Assembly: GCF_016654115.1 (NCBI RefSeq)
Contig: NZ_JAEQAZ010000001.1
Span: 62,001-126,000 of the forward strand
Reading direction: 5' to 3'
From: Streptomyces sp. MBT53
GTDB lineage: Bacteria > Actinomycetota > Actinomycetes > Streptomycetales > Streptomycetaceae
Length of the DNA: 64,000 nucleotides
Shown: positions 19,223 to 27,355 of the stretch, piece after piece
How the letters are laid out: each line of letters opens with the position of its first letter
How positions within the stretch are numbered: position 1 is the stretch's first letter
Notes under the pieces: model-generated
Told to the model about the DNA's origin: nothing
What the model saw: only the letters and a program-made list of their open reading frames with translations
Databases searched by the model: none
Translations under genes and position numbers: made by a program

Positions 19223-20383
19223 TCACCAGACGCACGGCAGCTCCACTTCGATCACGGTAGGTCCCCCCACGGGGCTGGTCACAGTCACACTGCCGTCGAG
19301 CGCGGCGACCCGGCGCTGCATGCCGAGCAGCCCCGATCCGCCCGCCTCGTCGGCGCCGCCCCTGCCCTCGTCGCGCACCTGGACGCGCAGTCCGGTGCGG
19401 GCGCGGGCGAGATGGACCTCGGCGCGGTCGGCGCCGCTGTACTTGGCCGCGTTGGTCAGCGACTCGGCGATCACGAAGTACGCCGCCGCCTCCACCGCCG
19501 CCGGGGCACGCGGCCCGTCGTGGCCGTCGGTCAGCCCGTCCACGATCACACTCACCCCGAGCGCGCTGCTGGCGGCGAGCGCGCGCACCGCGCCGACCAG
19601 GCCGCGGTCGGTGAGGATCGGCGGATGGATCGCGCGGACGACGTGCCGCAGATCCGTCAGCGCCTCCTCGGCCAGCGTCTGCGCCTCGTCGAGCATCCGG
19701 CGGGCCGCCGTCGGGTCCTGGTCGTAGGCCCGCTTGGCGAGCCCGATCCGCATCGACAGCGACACCAGCCGGGCCTGCGTGCCGTCGTGCAGGTCGCGCT
19801 CGATCCGGCGCAGTTCGGCCCCGTGCGCGGCGATCGCGCCCGCCCGGGTCTGCACCAACTCCTCGACCCGTACCGCCAGTTGGGCCTTCGGTGAGGGCTT
19901 CAGCAGGGCGGTCGACCACTCGGCGTCCAGGTCCGCGAGCCGGCTGATCAACGGCAGGACGACGGCCTCGCGGCGCAGCAGCCCGCACCACACGCCGTCG
20001 ACGACAAGACCCAGCGGCCACAACGGCAGCATCAGCACGGGCAGGGCGCCGTAGGCGTAGTAGGCGACCATCCAGCGGAAGTCGGTCAGCGTGCTCGGAT
20101 CACGGACCGCCGTGCGCAGCCGCTCGCGGACCGTGCCGTTCAGCGGTTGGTACGCCTCGGGGATCTTCCGCCCGGTCCAGGCACCCGCCTGCTGCCGCTT
20201 GGCCCCGGCGATCCGCCGTATCAGCAGCACGGTCTCGGGCAGCATGAACGCGCCGACCACCGAGGCCGTGAGGATCGCGGTGATCAGGAGCACGGTGATG
20301 AAGATGTACGACCCGAAGGCCATCGCGGCGGAGATGACCAGGTGGAGTGTCGCCCGGCCCGCCTGCCGCAGGGTTGCGCGCAT
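19223..20383 (-). CDS. Sensor histidine kinase (HisKA_3 family) with N-terminal sensor domain
   Basis: A 386-residue kinase. An N-terminal pair of helices (residues about 12-55) and two further helices around 105-135 anchor it in the membrane; the stretch between resembles the Streptomyces putative sensor domain found in many such kinases. The phospho-acceptor box is RRIERDLHDGTQARLVSLSM, and the HATPase domain has ESLTNAAKYSGA, DEGRGGAD and GSGLLGMQRRV. It is encoded upstream of the response regulator and probably phosphorylates it. ATG at 20383 is favoured; a longer in-frame version to 20863 has no family support. Confidence 0.92.
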   Translation of the reverse strand: MRATLRQAGRATLHLVISAAMAFGSYIFITVLLITAILTASVVGAFMLPETVLLIRRIAGAKRQQAGAWTGRKIPEAYQPLNGTVRERLRTAVRDPSTLTDFRWMVAYYAYGALPVLMLPLWPLGLVVDGVWCGLLRREAVVLPLISRLADLDAEWSTALLKPSPKAQLAVRVEELVQTRAGAIAAHGAELRRIERDLHDGTQARLVSLSMRIGLAKRAYDQDPTAARRMLDEAQTLAEEALTDLRHVVRAIHPPILTDRGLVGAVRALAASSALGVSVIVDGLTDGHDGPRAPAAVEAAAYFVIAESLTNAAKYSGADRAEVHLARARTGLRVQVRDEGRGGADEAGGSGLLGMQRRVAALDGSVTVTSPVGGPTVIEVELPCVW

Positions 20384-20585
20384 GGAGATCAGGTTAGGCG
20401 CAGGGGGCCGCCGGTGCGGGCGCGGACCGCGCGGCAGTGGTGCAGCCCACTCCACCACGGGATCGGGAGACCGTTCCACCGAGGGTCCGGGAGATCGCTC
20501 CCTCGTGTCGTCGGGCGGACGACGGAATCGTTGAAGCACCACGTCAGCCAAGATCCAAGTCTGCTCGATCCGGAGGAAACCATTC

Positions 20586-20768
20586 ATGAAGCCGCTGCTC
20601 GCGTCGAGACCCGTGCTGTGGTTCCTGTTCCTGTTCAATCTGGTCGTCGCCGTCGCCGCGCCCTTCGTGGCCGACGGGCCACAGGCCGTCCTGACCGCCG
20701 TCGGCATGGGGGCGGTCTCGCTCGGGGCGGGCGTCAGCCTGTTCCGGACCCGCCGGAAAACGGTCTGA
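20586..20768 (+). CDS. Small membrane protein, two predicted helices
   Basis: A 60-residue protein with two hydrophobic stretches, PVLWFLFLFNLVVAVAAPFV (about 9-28) and AVLTAVGMGAVSLGAGVSLF (about 34-53), ending in a basic tail RTRRKTV that should face the cytoplasm. A near-ideal GGAGGA lies eight to nine bases before the ATG, and a strong hairpin follows, so it looks like a real monocistronic gene. No function can be assigned. It is divergent from the kinase operon. Confidence 0.7.
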   Translation: MKPLLASRPVLWFLFLFNLVVAVAAPFVADGPQAVLTAVGMGAVSLGAGVSLFRTRRKTV

Positions 20769-20875
20769 CGCCCCCGCGCGAGGCAATGTGTCCACGGACC
20801 CGGCGCCGATCTGGGGGAGTGGCCGACGACCGGGTCCGGGACAGCGCCGACCCCCGTCCCCACGGGTTCGGCGCG

Positions 20876-20903
20876 GGGGCCGCCTTCCGCTCAAGGCGGC
20901 CCC
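20876..20903 (+). terminator. Hairpin terminator after the small membrane protein gene
   Basis: GGGGCCGCCTT (20876-20886) and AAGGCGGCCCC (20893-20903) form a perfect 11-bp stem with a 6-nt loop. It insulates the small gene from the operator region that follows. Confidence 0.7.
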
Positions 20904-20972
20904 GGCTCTGGTGAGCGAGGGCTCAGTTGTGTGCTCCTGCTTTCCGCTGCCCGGCCGCACGGTCGGGCTTCC

Positions 20973-21044
20973 TTGAGTTAGGCAAGCATATGTGACTTAC
21001 TTGAGTCAAGCAATCGAATGGATATTGCTTGAGTCAGGCAAGCA
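20973..21044 (+). promoter_or_regulatory. Three phased operator copies upstream of the orphan response regulator
   Basis: Three copies of TTGAGTYARGCAA start at 20973, 21001 and 21029, exactly 28 bp apart. Copies two and three lie in imperfect 17-bp palindromes; copy three is TTGCTTGA-G-TCAGGCAA, with 7 of 8 positions paired. The block ends 18 bp before the ATG at 21063 and so overlaps the promoter. The spacing (about 2.7 helical turns) suggests cooperative binding of a dimer along the DNA. Copy two resembles the operator of the MarR gene at 57988 (24 of 33 bases). Confidence 0.75.
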
Positions 21045-21062
21045 GGACGGTAGGCTGAGCGC

Positions 21063-21779
21063 ATGTCCACGTACGGCAGCATCAGTGAGACACGATCACT
21101 CGCCCGCGGTGGCGGGCAACACCTGCTCGTCGCCGTGGGCGAGCCGGACAACGCCGAACTCCTCTCCACCACGCTGGAGTTGGCCGGCTACCGGATCGGG
21201 ACGGCCGGCAGCGGCACCGAGGTGGTGTCACGGCTGGCGGAGCAACGGTTCGAACTCGTCGTCATCGACGCGGAGTTGCCGGAGATGGACGCCCTTGAGC
21301 AGGGCGGCCGACTCGTCACGCACCGCCCGCCCGTCCTGCTGCTCACCGCCTGGGACGCCCTGGACAAGCTGCTGCCCGAACTGGGCGCGGGGGAGCGGGA
21401 CTACGTCACCAAGCCGTTCCGGATCGCCGAAGTGCTCGCCCGTATCCAGGTGTTGCTGCGTACCAGGGGTGGCGGCCGGGACGGCGCGCTGCACTACGCC
21501 GACCTGGTCCTGGACGACACCACCTGCCAGGCGCGGCGCGGCCGGCGCACGCTCGATCTCACACCGGCGGAGTACCGGCTGCTGCGCCACCTCCTCGTCA
21601 ACGCGCACAAGGTGCTGTCCAAGGAACAGATCAGCCGGTACGTCTGGGGCGACTTCCGCGGCGACAACGCGATGGAGCAGCTGATCTCCCGCCTTCGGCG
21701 CAAGGTCGACCAGGAGGGGGCGGCGCTGATCCACACCCGCCGGGGCTTCGGCTACTGGCTCGGGAGGGCGGCGGGGTAG
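21063..21779 (+). CDS. Orphan OmpR/PhoB-type response regulator with atypical acidic pocket
   Basis: A 238-residue protein with a receiver domain (about 20-135) and an OmpR winged helix (about 145-235; LDLTPAEYRLLRHLLVNAHK and LIHTRRGFGYWL). The candidate phospho-acceptor is D69 in VVIDAELPEMD, and the Lys is in YVTKPF. The paired acids that normally bind Mg near the N-terminus are replaced by G26-E27 in LLVAVGEPDN, so phosphorylation may be weak or absent. No kinase gene is adjacent. Its promoter carries three phased operators, an unusual density for an orphan regulator. Confidence 0.9.
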   Translation: MSTYGSISETRSLARGGGQHLLVAVGEPDNAELLSTTLELAGYRIGTAGSGTEVVSRLAEQRFELVVIDAELPEMDALEQGGRLVTHRPPVLLLTAWDALDKLLPELGAGERDYVTKPFRIAEVLARIQVLLRTRGGGRDGALHYADLVLDDTTCQARRGRRTLDLTPAEYRLLRHLLVNAHKVLSKEQISRYVWGDFRGDNAMEQLISRLRRKVDQEGAALIHTRRGFGYWLGRAAG

Positions 21780-21888
21780 GGGTTGTCGAGGTCGTGCAGG
21801 TGGGCGCTGTCGAGCCGGTCGGCCCCAAGTAGGCTGCCCCAGGCTCGGCTTGATCACCGGTGCAGGTTCGCCTGGGGGGATTGACCTG

Positions 21889-22650
21889 ATGGTTCGTCAT
21901 GGGTCCATGGCTGCGGGGGCGGCGCGTCGCGCGGGCAGAATTCTGGGACTGGTCGCTGCCGCGGCACTCGCGCTGACGGTCGTGCTCCTGTCGCCCTTCG
22001 CGCTGGAGGAGTTCTCCGACTCCAAGGGCGTGGACTGGAACAGGCTCAGCCAGGTCGGCGCCGCGTACGGCTTCACCTCGGCGATCGTCTCGGCGCTGGC
22101 GCTGGCCGGAGTCGCCGTCTCCCTGGGTGTCCAGAACCGGCAGGCCAGGGCGGACCAGGTCCAGGGGATCCGCAGCTACTACCTCGAACTGGTCCGCCTG
22201 GAACTCGACGACATGGCGCTGTACCAGCCCGTCTGGGGCGACACGGACTTCGTCGATCCGCATGAGCGCAAGCGGCACGTCTATGCCGACCTCATGATGA
22301 ATTACGCCTGGATGGGCTTCGAGATCGGGACCATCCGCGAGAGCCTGCTGCGGGACATGCTCGCGGGGATGTTCACCGGCGAGGCCGGGCGGCGCTACTG
22401 GATCCGGGCCCACACCTCGTGGATCGCCGGCTCGTCGGGAAGCCGTACCGGTCGCCGCTTCCTGGCGATCGTCGGCGAGGAGCACGCACGGGCGGCGGCC
22501 TCCGGACCTCCGACCCGCTCGCCCATTCCCTCCCGTCCACCTGCCGTGCCCGTCGTGAGGGCGTCGCCGGCGTGGCGGGCATCGGCCGGCGCCCTGGCCG
22601 GGCTGGGTGCGGGACTGGCGCTCGGGTCGCTGCTGCGGAGTCGGCGGTAG
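21889..22650 (+). CDS. DUF6082 family membrane protein
   Basis: A 253-residue protein that resembles the Streptomyces DUF6082 family. Two transmembrane helices (residues about 18-40 and 62-85) precede a cytoplasmic helical part with YYLELVRLELDDMALYQPVW and MMNYAWMGFEIGTIRESLLR, which is typical of the family. A Pro/Ser-rich linker leads to a short C-terminal hydrophobic stretch (LAGLGAGLALGSLL). ATG at 21889 has GGGGGA upstream; the in-frame start at 21850 is less likely. Function unknown. Confidence 0.75.
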   Translation: MVRHGSMAAGAARRAGRILGLVAAAALALTVVLLSPFALEEFSDSKGVDWNRLSQVGAAYGFTSAIVSALALAGVAVSLGVQNRQARADQVQGIRSYYLELVRLELDDMALYQPVWGDTDFVDPHERKRHVYADLMMNYAWMGFEIGTIRESLLRDMLAGMFTGEAGRRYWIRAHTSWIAGSSGSRTGRRFLAIVGEEHARAAASGPPTRSPIPSRPPAVPVVRASPAWRASAGALAGLGAGLALGSLLRSRR

Positions 22651-22986
22651 GAGATTTTGCACAGCAAATATGGACAGTCCGTGCGGTGGGCTGCGGGGTG
22701 GGGCCACGGTGACGTGACGCCACCCTTTTCGCGTTGCTGCCGCGGGTTGCCGTCGTCATGCCTCCGTCCGTCAACTCACGGTTAATTCCACCGAGTTCAC
22801 CCTCTCTGGCATCCCTGTCCGGTGCATGGCAACATCACTGATGGGTGATCTGGATCACGTCAGGCCGATGTCAGGCAACTGACCGGACGCCGTCAGTCCG
22901 CTCTGTTTGCATGTGCTCATCGAGGCCTCGTTCGCACCACCCCGGCGTCCCGCCCCACGCGGAGCCCCCCACCACCGAGGAGAGAC
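22651..22986. other. Intergenic region with a Crp-like palindrome
   Basis: This 336-bp stretch between the DUF6082 gene and the P450-SDR fossil holds no convincing gene. GTGATC-TG-GATCAC at 22845-22858 is a perfect 6-bp inverted repeat that agrees with the Streptomyces Crp consensus GTG-N6-GNCAC except for one base. It may be the old promoter region of the fossil. GGAG near 22978 is the fossil's ribosome site. Confidence 0.4.
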
Positions 22987-23216
22987 ATGGCCGACACCCT
23001 GACCGGCACCGCACCCGACACGGCAACCGCAGCCCCCGAGTACCCGATGCAGCGGGACGCGCGCTGCCCGCTCGCCCCGCCGCCGGCCGTGCACGGGGCG
23101 AGATCGCCGACGCGGTCGCCTTCCTCACCGGCCCGCAGGCCCACTTCATCACCGGAACCGATCTGCTCGTCGACGGCGGGCAGGCCGCGTGGGTCCGCCG
23201 GCACATGCGCCACTGA
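22987..23216 (+). pseudogene. Gene fossil: cytochrome P450 N-terminus joined out of frame to the C-terminus of a short-chain dehydrogenase
   Basis: The first about 35 codons (MADTLTGTAPDTATAAPEYP and then RDARCPLAPPP) look like the N-terminus of an actinomycete cytochrome P450, with a good ribosome site. At about 23090-23105 the P450 reading stops making sense and another frame gives GEIADAVAFLTGPQAHFITG and DLLVDGGQAAW, the cofactor-side C-terminus of an SDR, ending at 23216. Neither catalytic domain is present. The simplest reading is one deletion that removed most of a P450 gene, any genes between and the 5' part of an SDR gene. Confidence 0.8.
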
Positions 23217-23242
23217 CGGCGGAAGGGCGGGCCTCGGTCGGT

Positions 23243-24142
23243 TCAGTCCCGTGACGTGAGAATGCTCAGCGCGTTCGCCGCCACGATGGCTCCGATGCCC
23301 GCCCACTCCGCCCAGTCCAGCCGCTGACCGAGGCCGATCCACCCGACCACGGCGGCGAGCACCGGGTTGACGCTCATGAACAGCCCGAAGGCCGGAGCCG
23401 GCACCCGGCGAAGCGTGAACAGATCCGCCAGATACGGCACCGTCGACGACAACACCCCGGCCGCCACCGCACACCCGGCCGCCATGAGCGTCGGCGGATG
23501 CCGGACGGCGACGACGATCCCGACCGGCAGGAACATCAGCGCGGACACCCCGGCCGCGGCTGCCGAACCCTGCGCCCCGGGGATGCGGCTGCCGACGGTC
23601 CGGTTGAGCAGGATGTACGAGGCCCAGCACGCGGCGGCGAGCAGCCCGAGCCCCATGCCCAGATAGTCGGCCGAGGGGCGGGGCCGCATCAGCGTCACCA
23701 CGCCCGCCGCCGCGATCAGTGCCCAGCAGACGTCCACGCGCCGTCTGGTCGCGGCCAGCGCTATGGACAGCGGTCCCAGGAATTCCAGCGTTACCGCCAG
23801 CCCCAGACCGACCCGGTCGATCGCGGTGTACAGGGACAGGTTTATCGTCCCGAACACCACCGCCAGCAGCAGGACCGGCCACCACTGCCGCCAGGTGAAC
23901 TCCCGCAGTCGCGGCCTGCCCACGGCGATGAGCACGGCGGCGGCGACGTACTGGCGTACCGCGACGACCCCCACCGGCCCGATGACGGGGAAGGCGAGGG
24001 AGCCGAGCGCGGCACCGGTCTGGTTGGACAGCCCGCTGCCGGCCATGGTGGCCAGCCCGGCGAGGCCCACCCGGGAAGACGGCCGCGGGGTGCCGTGTGA
24101 CGTGCCGGTCAACGGAGTTGTCGCTGCGGAGGCTCCAGGCAT
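23243..24142 (-). CDS. EamA/DMT-superfamily transporter (RhtA-like)
   Basis: A 299-residue protein with ten predicted transmembrane helices in two EamA repeats (residues about 28-150 and 165-295). Diagnostic stretches are FPVIGPVGVVAVRQYVAAAV, LSLYTAIDRVGLGLAVTLEF and GLFMSVNPVLAAVVGWIGLG. RhtA-like members export amino acids and related metabolites. It is divergent from the LysR gene at 24211 with 68 bp between them, so LysR control is likely. Confidence 0.9.
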   Translation of the reverse strand: MPGASAATTPLTGTSHGTPRPSSRVGLAGLATMAGSGLSNQTGAALGSLAFPVIGPVGVVAVRQYVAAAVLIAVGRPRLREFTWRQWWPVLLLAVVFGTINLSLYTAIDRVGLGLAVTLEFLGPLSIALAATRRRVDVCWALIAAAGVVTLMRPRPSADYLGMGLGLLAAACWASYILLNRTVGSRIPGAQGSAAAAGVSALMFLPVGIVVAVRHPPTLMAAGCAVAAGVLSSTVPYLADLFTLRRVPAPAFGLFMSVNPVLAAVVGWIGLGQRLDWAEWAGIGAIVAANALSILTSRD

Positions 24143-24168
24143 ACTCCGATCGTGCGCCTCGCTCGTAC

Positions 24169-24183
24169 TTGCGCAAAATGCAA
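24169..24183. promoter_or_regulatory. LysR-type binding site between eamA and lysR
   Basis: TTGC-N7-GCAA at 24169-24183 is an interrupted dyad of the T-N11-A class bound by LysR proteins. It sits in the 68-bp divergent region, 27 bp from the LysR ATG, so one site could serve both autoregulation and control of the exporter. Confidence 0.6.
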
Positions 24184-24210
24184 CAGCCGGACGATCTATA
24201 CGCTGGAGTC

Positions 24211-25065
24211 ATGGATCTGGAGCTGAGGCAGTTGCGATGTCTCGTCGCGATCGTCGACGAGGGCACCTTCACCGACGCCGCCCACGCGCTCGGCGTCTCC
24301 CAGGCCGCCGTCTCCCGCACCGTCGCCTCCCTCGAACAGGCCCTGGGTGTAAGGCTGTTGAGGCGCACCTCCCGTTCGGTGACCCCGACGAGCACCGGAC
24401 TGCGGGTGGTCGCGCACGCCCGGCGGGTCCTCGCCGAGGTCGACGACCTGGTCCTGGACGCCACCTCGGGCCACGCCCATCTGCGCGTCGGCTACGCCTG
24501 GTCGGCGCTCGGCCGCCACACGCTCCCCTTCCAGCGCCGCTGGAGCCGGGCGCACCCGGAGACCGACCTGCACCTGATCCGCGTCAACTCGGCCACCTCG
24601 GGACTCGGGGAGGGCGCCTGCGACCTGGCCGTGGTCCGCAGACCGCTCGACGACCGGCGGTTCGAGTCGGCCATCGTCGGTCTGGAGCGACGGCTGTGCG
24701 CCATGGCCTCCGACGACCCCCTCGCGCGCCGCCGCTCGGTCCGGCTGGCCGACTTGGCCGGACGCACCCTCCTCGTCGACCGCCGTACCGGCACCACCAC
24801 CGCCGACCTGTGGCCGCCCGACTCACGCCCGGTCACCGAGGACATCCACGACGTGGACGACTGGCTCACCGTGATCGCCACCGGCCGCAGCGTCGGCATG
24901 ACCGCGGAATCGACCGCGAACCAGTACCCGCGTCCCGGAGTCGTCTACCGCCCGGTGCGCGACGGCGAGCCCATCGCCGTACGCCTCGCCTGGTGGAAGG
25001 ACGACCCGCACCCCGCCACCCAGGCCGTGCTGGAACTGCTCACGGCGCTCTACCGCGAGCCGTAA
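24211..25065 (+). CDS. LysR family regulator of the divergent EamA exporter
   Basis: A 284-residue LysR protein. The N-terminal HTH is LRQLRCLVAIVDEGTFTDAA with SQAAVSRTVASLEQALGVRL. The effector domain (about 90-284) is short and keeps the two-subdomain pattern, with GACDLAVVRRPL and GRSVGMTAEST. ATG at 24211 gives the canonical MDLELRQL start. The divergent arrangement predicts control of eamA. Confidence 0.93.
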   Translation: MDLELRQLRCLVAIVDEGTFTDAAHALGVSQAAVSRTVASLEQALGVRLLRRTSRSVTPTSTGLRVVAHARRVLAEVDDLVLDATSGHAHLRVGYAWSALGRHTLPFQRRWSRAHPETDLHLIRVNSATSGLGEGACDLAVVRRPLDDRRFESAIVGLERRLCAMASDDPLARRRSVRLADLAGRTLLVDRRTGTTTADLWPPDSRPVTEDIHDVDDWLTVIATGRSVGMTAESTANQYPRPGVVYRPVRDGEPIAVRLAWWKDDPHPATQAVLELLTALYREP

Positions 25066-25087
25066 CGCCTGCAATACGGCGGACAAA

Positions 25088-25099
25088 ATTGTTGACAAT
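25088..25099 (+). promoter_or_regulatory. GntR operator upstream of the GntR gene
   Basis: ATTGT-TG-ACAAT is a perfect 5-bp inverted repeat, 52 bp upstream of the GntR ATG. The same ATTGTTGACAA core recurs at 29465 upstream of the MFS gene, which supports recognition by this FCD-type GntR protein. Confidence 0.65.
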
Positions 25100-25150
25100 C
25101 TTGTTTGGCTAGATTTAGGTTCGACAGGCACTCACTCAGGGAGGGCAACG

Positions 25151-25801
25151 ATGCCGAAAGAAGCCCGTCCGAGCACCGGGGAGCAGGCCAAGCAGCATGC
25201 GCTCACGCAGCTGCGGCAGGCGATCCTGCACGGCGACATGGCACCGGCACAGCGGCTGGTGGAGAACGAGCTCGCCGAGCAACTCGATGTGACGCGGGCC
25301 AGCATCCGCGCGGCGTTGATCGATCTGGCGGCCGAAGGACTGGTCGAGCGGATCCGCAACCGGGGCTCCCGGGTGCGGGTGGTGACCGTGGACGAAGCGG
25401 TCGCCATCACGGAGTGCCGCATGGTCCTGGAGGGACTGTGCGCGGCCAAGGCGGCCGTCGCGGCCAGCGACGAGCAGCTGACCGAACTGGCGGACCTGGG
25501 CCGGGCCATGACCAAGGCCGTGGCCGACGGCGAGCCGGTGACGTACTCCGAGCTCAACCACGAACTGCACGACAAGGTCCGGGAGTTCTCCGGCCAGCAG
25601 ACGGCGTTGGCCCTGCTGGAGCGGCTCAACGCCCAACTGGTGCGTCACCGCTTCCAGTTGGCGCTGCGGCCGGGGCGTCCGCAGCAGTCCCTGAACGAGC
25701 ATCTGGCCATGATCGAGGCGATCACGGCCAGGGACCCGCAGGCGGCCGAGGCGGCCGTCCGCGCCCATCTCGCCAGTGTGATCGAGGCGTTGCGCGACTG
25801 A
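25151..25801 (+). CDS. GntR family regulator (FCD/FadR subfamily) of the 4-oxalomesaconate operon
   Basis: A 216-residue regulator with a GntR winged helix (QLRQAILHGDMAPAQRLVEN, LDVTRASIRAALIDLAAEGL) and a C-terminal all-helical FCD ligand domain (about 80-216). The FCD metal-site pattern can be followed through ELNHELHDKV and NEHLAMIEAI, and the C-terminal histidine in VRAHLASVIEAL. Such regulators usually bind organic acids from the pathway they control. It lies 61 bp upstream of the galB-like gene on the same strand and is probably its repressor. Confidence 0.92.
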   Translation: MPKEARPSTGEQAKQHALTQLRQAILHGDMAPAQRLVENELAEQLDVTRASIRAALIDLAAEGLVERIRNRGSRVRVVTVDEAVAITECRMVLEGLCAAKAAVAASDEQLTELADLGRAMTKAVADGEPVTYSELNHELHDKVREFSGQQTALALLERLNAQLVRHRFQLALRPGRPQQSLNEHLAMIEAITARDPQAAEAAVRAHLASVIEALRD

Positions 25802-25862
25802 GGCGCGGCGGCTCGGCACGCCTGGGGCGGGCGCACACCTGTCCACCAAGGAGATTGACGCA

Positions 25863-26648
25863 ATGACGCACGGCAACGCGCCCGCCTCCCCCACGCTCGA
25901 CGACGCTCGCGCGGGGGGACCCCCATCTCGATCGACACTCGTCGTCACGGCGCACGCCGGGGACTTCGTGTGGCGGGCGGGCGGAGCCATCGCCCTGGCC
26001 GCCGCCCGTGGCGAGAAGGTCACCATCGCCTGTCTGACCTTCGGCGAGCGCGGCGAGTCCGCCAAAGCCTGGCGCGAGGGCAGGCAGCTGGACGAGATCA
26101 AGGCGATACGGAGGGACGAGGCCGAGCGAGCCGCGGCCACCCTCGGCGCCGAGGTCCGTTTCTACGACGCCGGCGACTACCCCCTGGTCGCCACCGCCGA
26201 GTTGACCGACCAGCTCGTCGCCGTCTACCGCGAGACACAGCCGGACGTCGTCCTCACCCACCCCACCGAGGACCCGTACAACGGCGACCACCCGGCCGCC
26301 AACCGGATGGCGCTGGAGGCCCGCGTCCTCGCGCAGGCCATCGGTTACCCCGGTGAGGGCGAGATCATCGGCGCCCCGCCGGTCTTCTACTTCGAGCCGC
26401 ACCAGCCCGAGATGAGCGGCTTCAAGCCCGAAGTCCTCCTCGACATCACCGAGGTGTGGGACACCAAGCGCAAGGCGATGGAGTGCCTCGGCGCCCAGCA
26501 GCACCTGTGGGACTACTACACGGACCTGGCCGTTCGCCGGGGCGTCCAGCTCAAGCGCAACGCCGGCCCGAACCTGGGCCTGGCCCACAAGACGATGGCC
26601 GAGGCGTACATGCGCCCGTACCCGCAGATCGCGAAGGAGCTGGCATAA
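25863..26648 (+). CDS. galB: 4-oxalomesaconate hydratase-like protein (PIG-L/LmbE superfamily, GalB-like)
   Basis: A 261-residue metal-dependent protein of the PIG-L deacetylase superfamily. The N-terminal metal motif reads VVTAHAGDFVWRAGGAIALA, close to the pattern of Pseudomonas GalB, and the second motif is HPTEDPYNGDHPAAN. GalB hydrates 4-oxalomesaconate to 4-carboxy-4-hydroxy-2-oxoadipate in gallate catabolism. The family is mostly deacetylases, but genes for a GalC-like aldolase and a GalD-like tautomerase follow directly, which supports the hydratase call. An unusual proline- and glycine-rich leader (about 20 residues) precedes the domain. Confidence 0.8.
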   Translation: MTHGNAPASPTLDDARAGGPPSRSTLVVTAHAGDFVWRAGGAIALAAARGEKVTIACLTFGERGESAKAWREGRQLDEIKAIRRDEAERAAATLGAEVRFYDAGDYPLVATAELTDQLVAVYRETQPDVVLTHPTEDPYNGDHPAANRMALEARVLAQAIGYPGEGEIIGAPPVFYFEPHQPEMSGFKPEVLLDITEVWDTKRKAMECLGAQQHLWDYYTDLAVRRGVQLKRNAGPNLGLAHKTMAEAYMRPYPQIAKELA

Positions 26649-26650
26649 CC

Positions 26651-27355
26651 ATGGGCGGCGTCATTGTCACCAACCCGCCGAAGGCGGTCGCGAAGGACGT
26701 CGAGGCGCTGGCCGCCTTCGGCGTGGCCACCGTCAGCGAGGCCATGGGCCGCACCGGCCTGCTGGGTCCGTCAATCCGCCCTGTGCAGCAGGGAGTTCGG
26801 GTCGCCGGCACCGCCGTCACCGTGCTCAGCTGGCCCGGCGACAACCTCATGATCCACGCGGCCGTGGAGCAGTGCGGCGAGGGCGACATCCTCGTCGTCA
26901 CCACCACCTCCCCGTGCACGGACGGCCTGTTCGGCGAGTTGTTCGCCACCGCGCTCCAGCAGCGCGGGGTGCGCGGAGTCGTCCTCAACACCGGCATCCG
27001 CGACACCCAGGAACTGCGCGACATGGGCTTCGCCGCCTGGTCCCGCGCCGTCTCCTCGCAAGGCACCGTCAAGGCCACCGGCGGTTCGGTCAACGTGCCC
27101 ATCGCCATCGACGGCCAGGTCGTCCGCCCCGGTGACGTGATCGTCGCCGACGACGACGGCGTGGTGGTCGTACCGCGCGAGAAGGCCCGCGAGACCGCCG
27201 AGAAGTCGGAGGCCCGCGAGGCCAAGGAGGCGGCCACCCGTGCCGCCTTCCTTGAGGGTCAACTCGGCCTGGACCGCTACGGGTTGCGCGACACCCTCAA
27301 GCAACTCGGCGTCGAGTACCGGTCGTACGGGGAGTACACCGGAGCCGGGTCGTGA
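26651..27355 (+). CDS. galC: 4-carboxy-4-hydroxy-2-oxoadipate aldolase/oxaloacetate decarboxylase (RraA-like fold)
   Basis: A 234-residue member of the RraA/HMG-aldolase family (LigK, ProA, GalC). Active-site blocks: TVSEAMGRTG, DGLFGELFATALQQRGVRG and NTGIRDTQEL, with the Arg-Asp pair that holds pyruvate enolate and metal. It would split 4-carboxy-4-hydroxy-2-oxoadipate into pyruvate and oxaloacetate, the last step of gallate or protocatechuate 4,5-cleavage. ATG at 26651 lies two bases after the galB stop, and the stop overlaps the next start (GTGA). Confidence 0.87.
   Translation: MGGVIVTNPPKAVAKDVEALAAFGVATVSEAMGRTGLLGPSIRPVQQGVRVAGTAVTVLSWPGDNLMIHAAVEQCGEGDILVVTTTSPCTDGLFGELFATALQQRGVRGVVLNTGIRDTQELRDMGFAAWSRAVSSQGTVKATGGSVNVPIAIDGQVVRPGDVIVADDDGVVVVPREKARETAEKSEAREAKEAATRAAFLEGQLGLDRYGLRDTLKQLGVEYRSYGEYTGAGS

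Noticed and set aside
20973..21044. A short CRISPR-like array
   Set aside because: The three repeats are imperfect, 13 to 16 bp long, and the spacers are only about 12-15 bp. No cas gene is near, and the position right before a start codon indicates operators.
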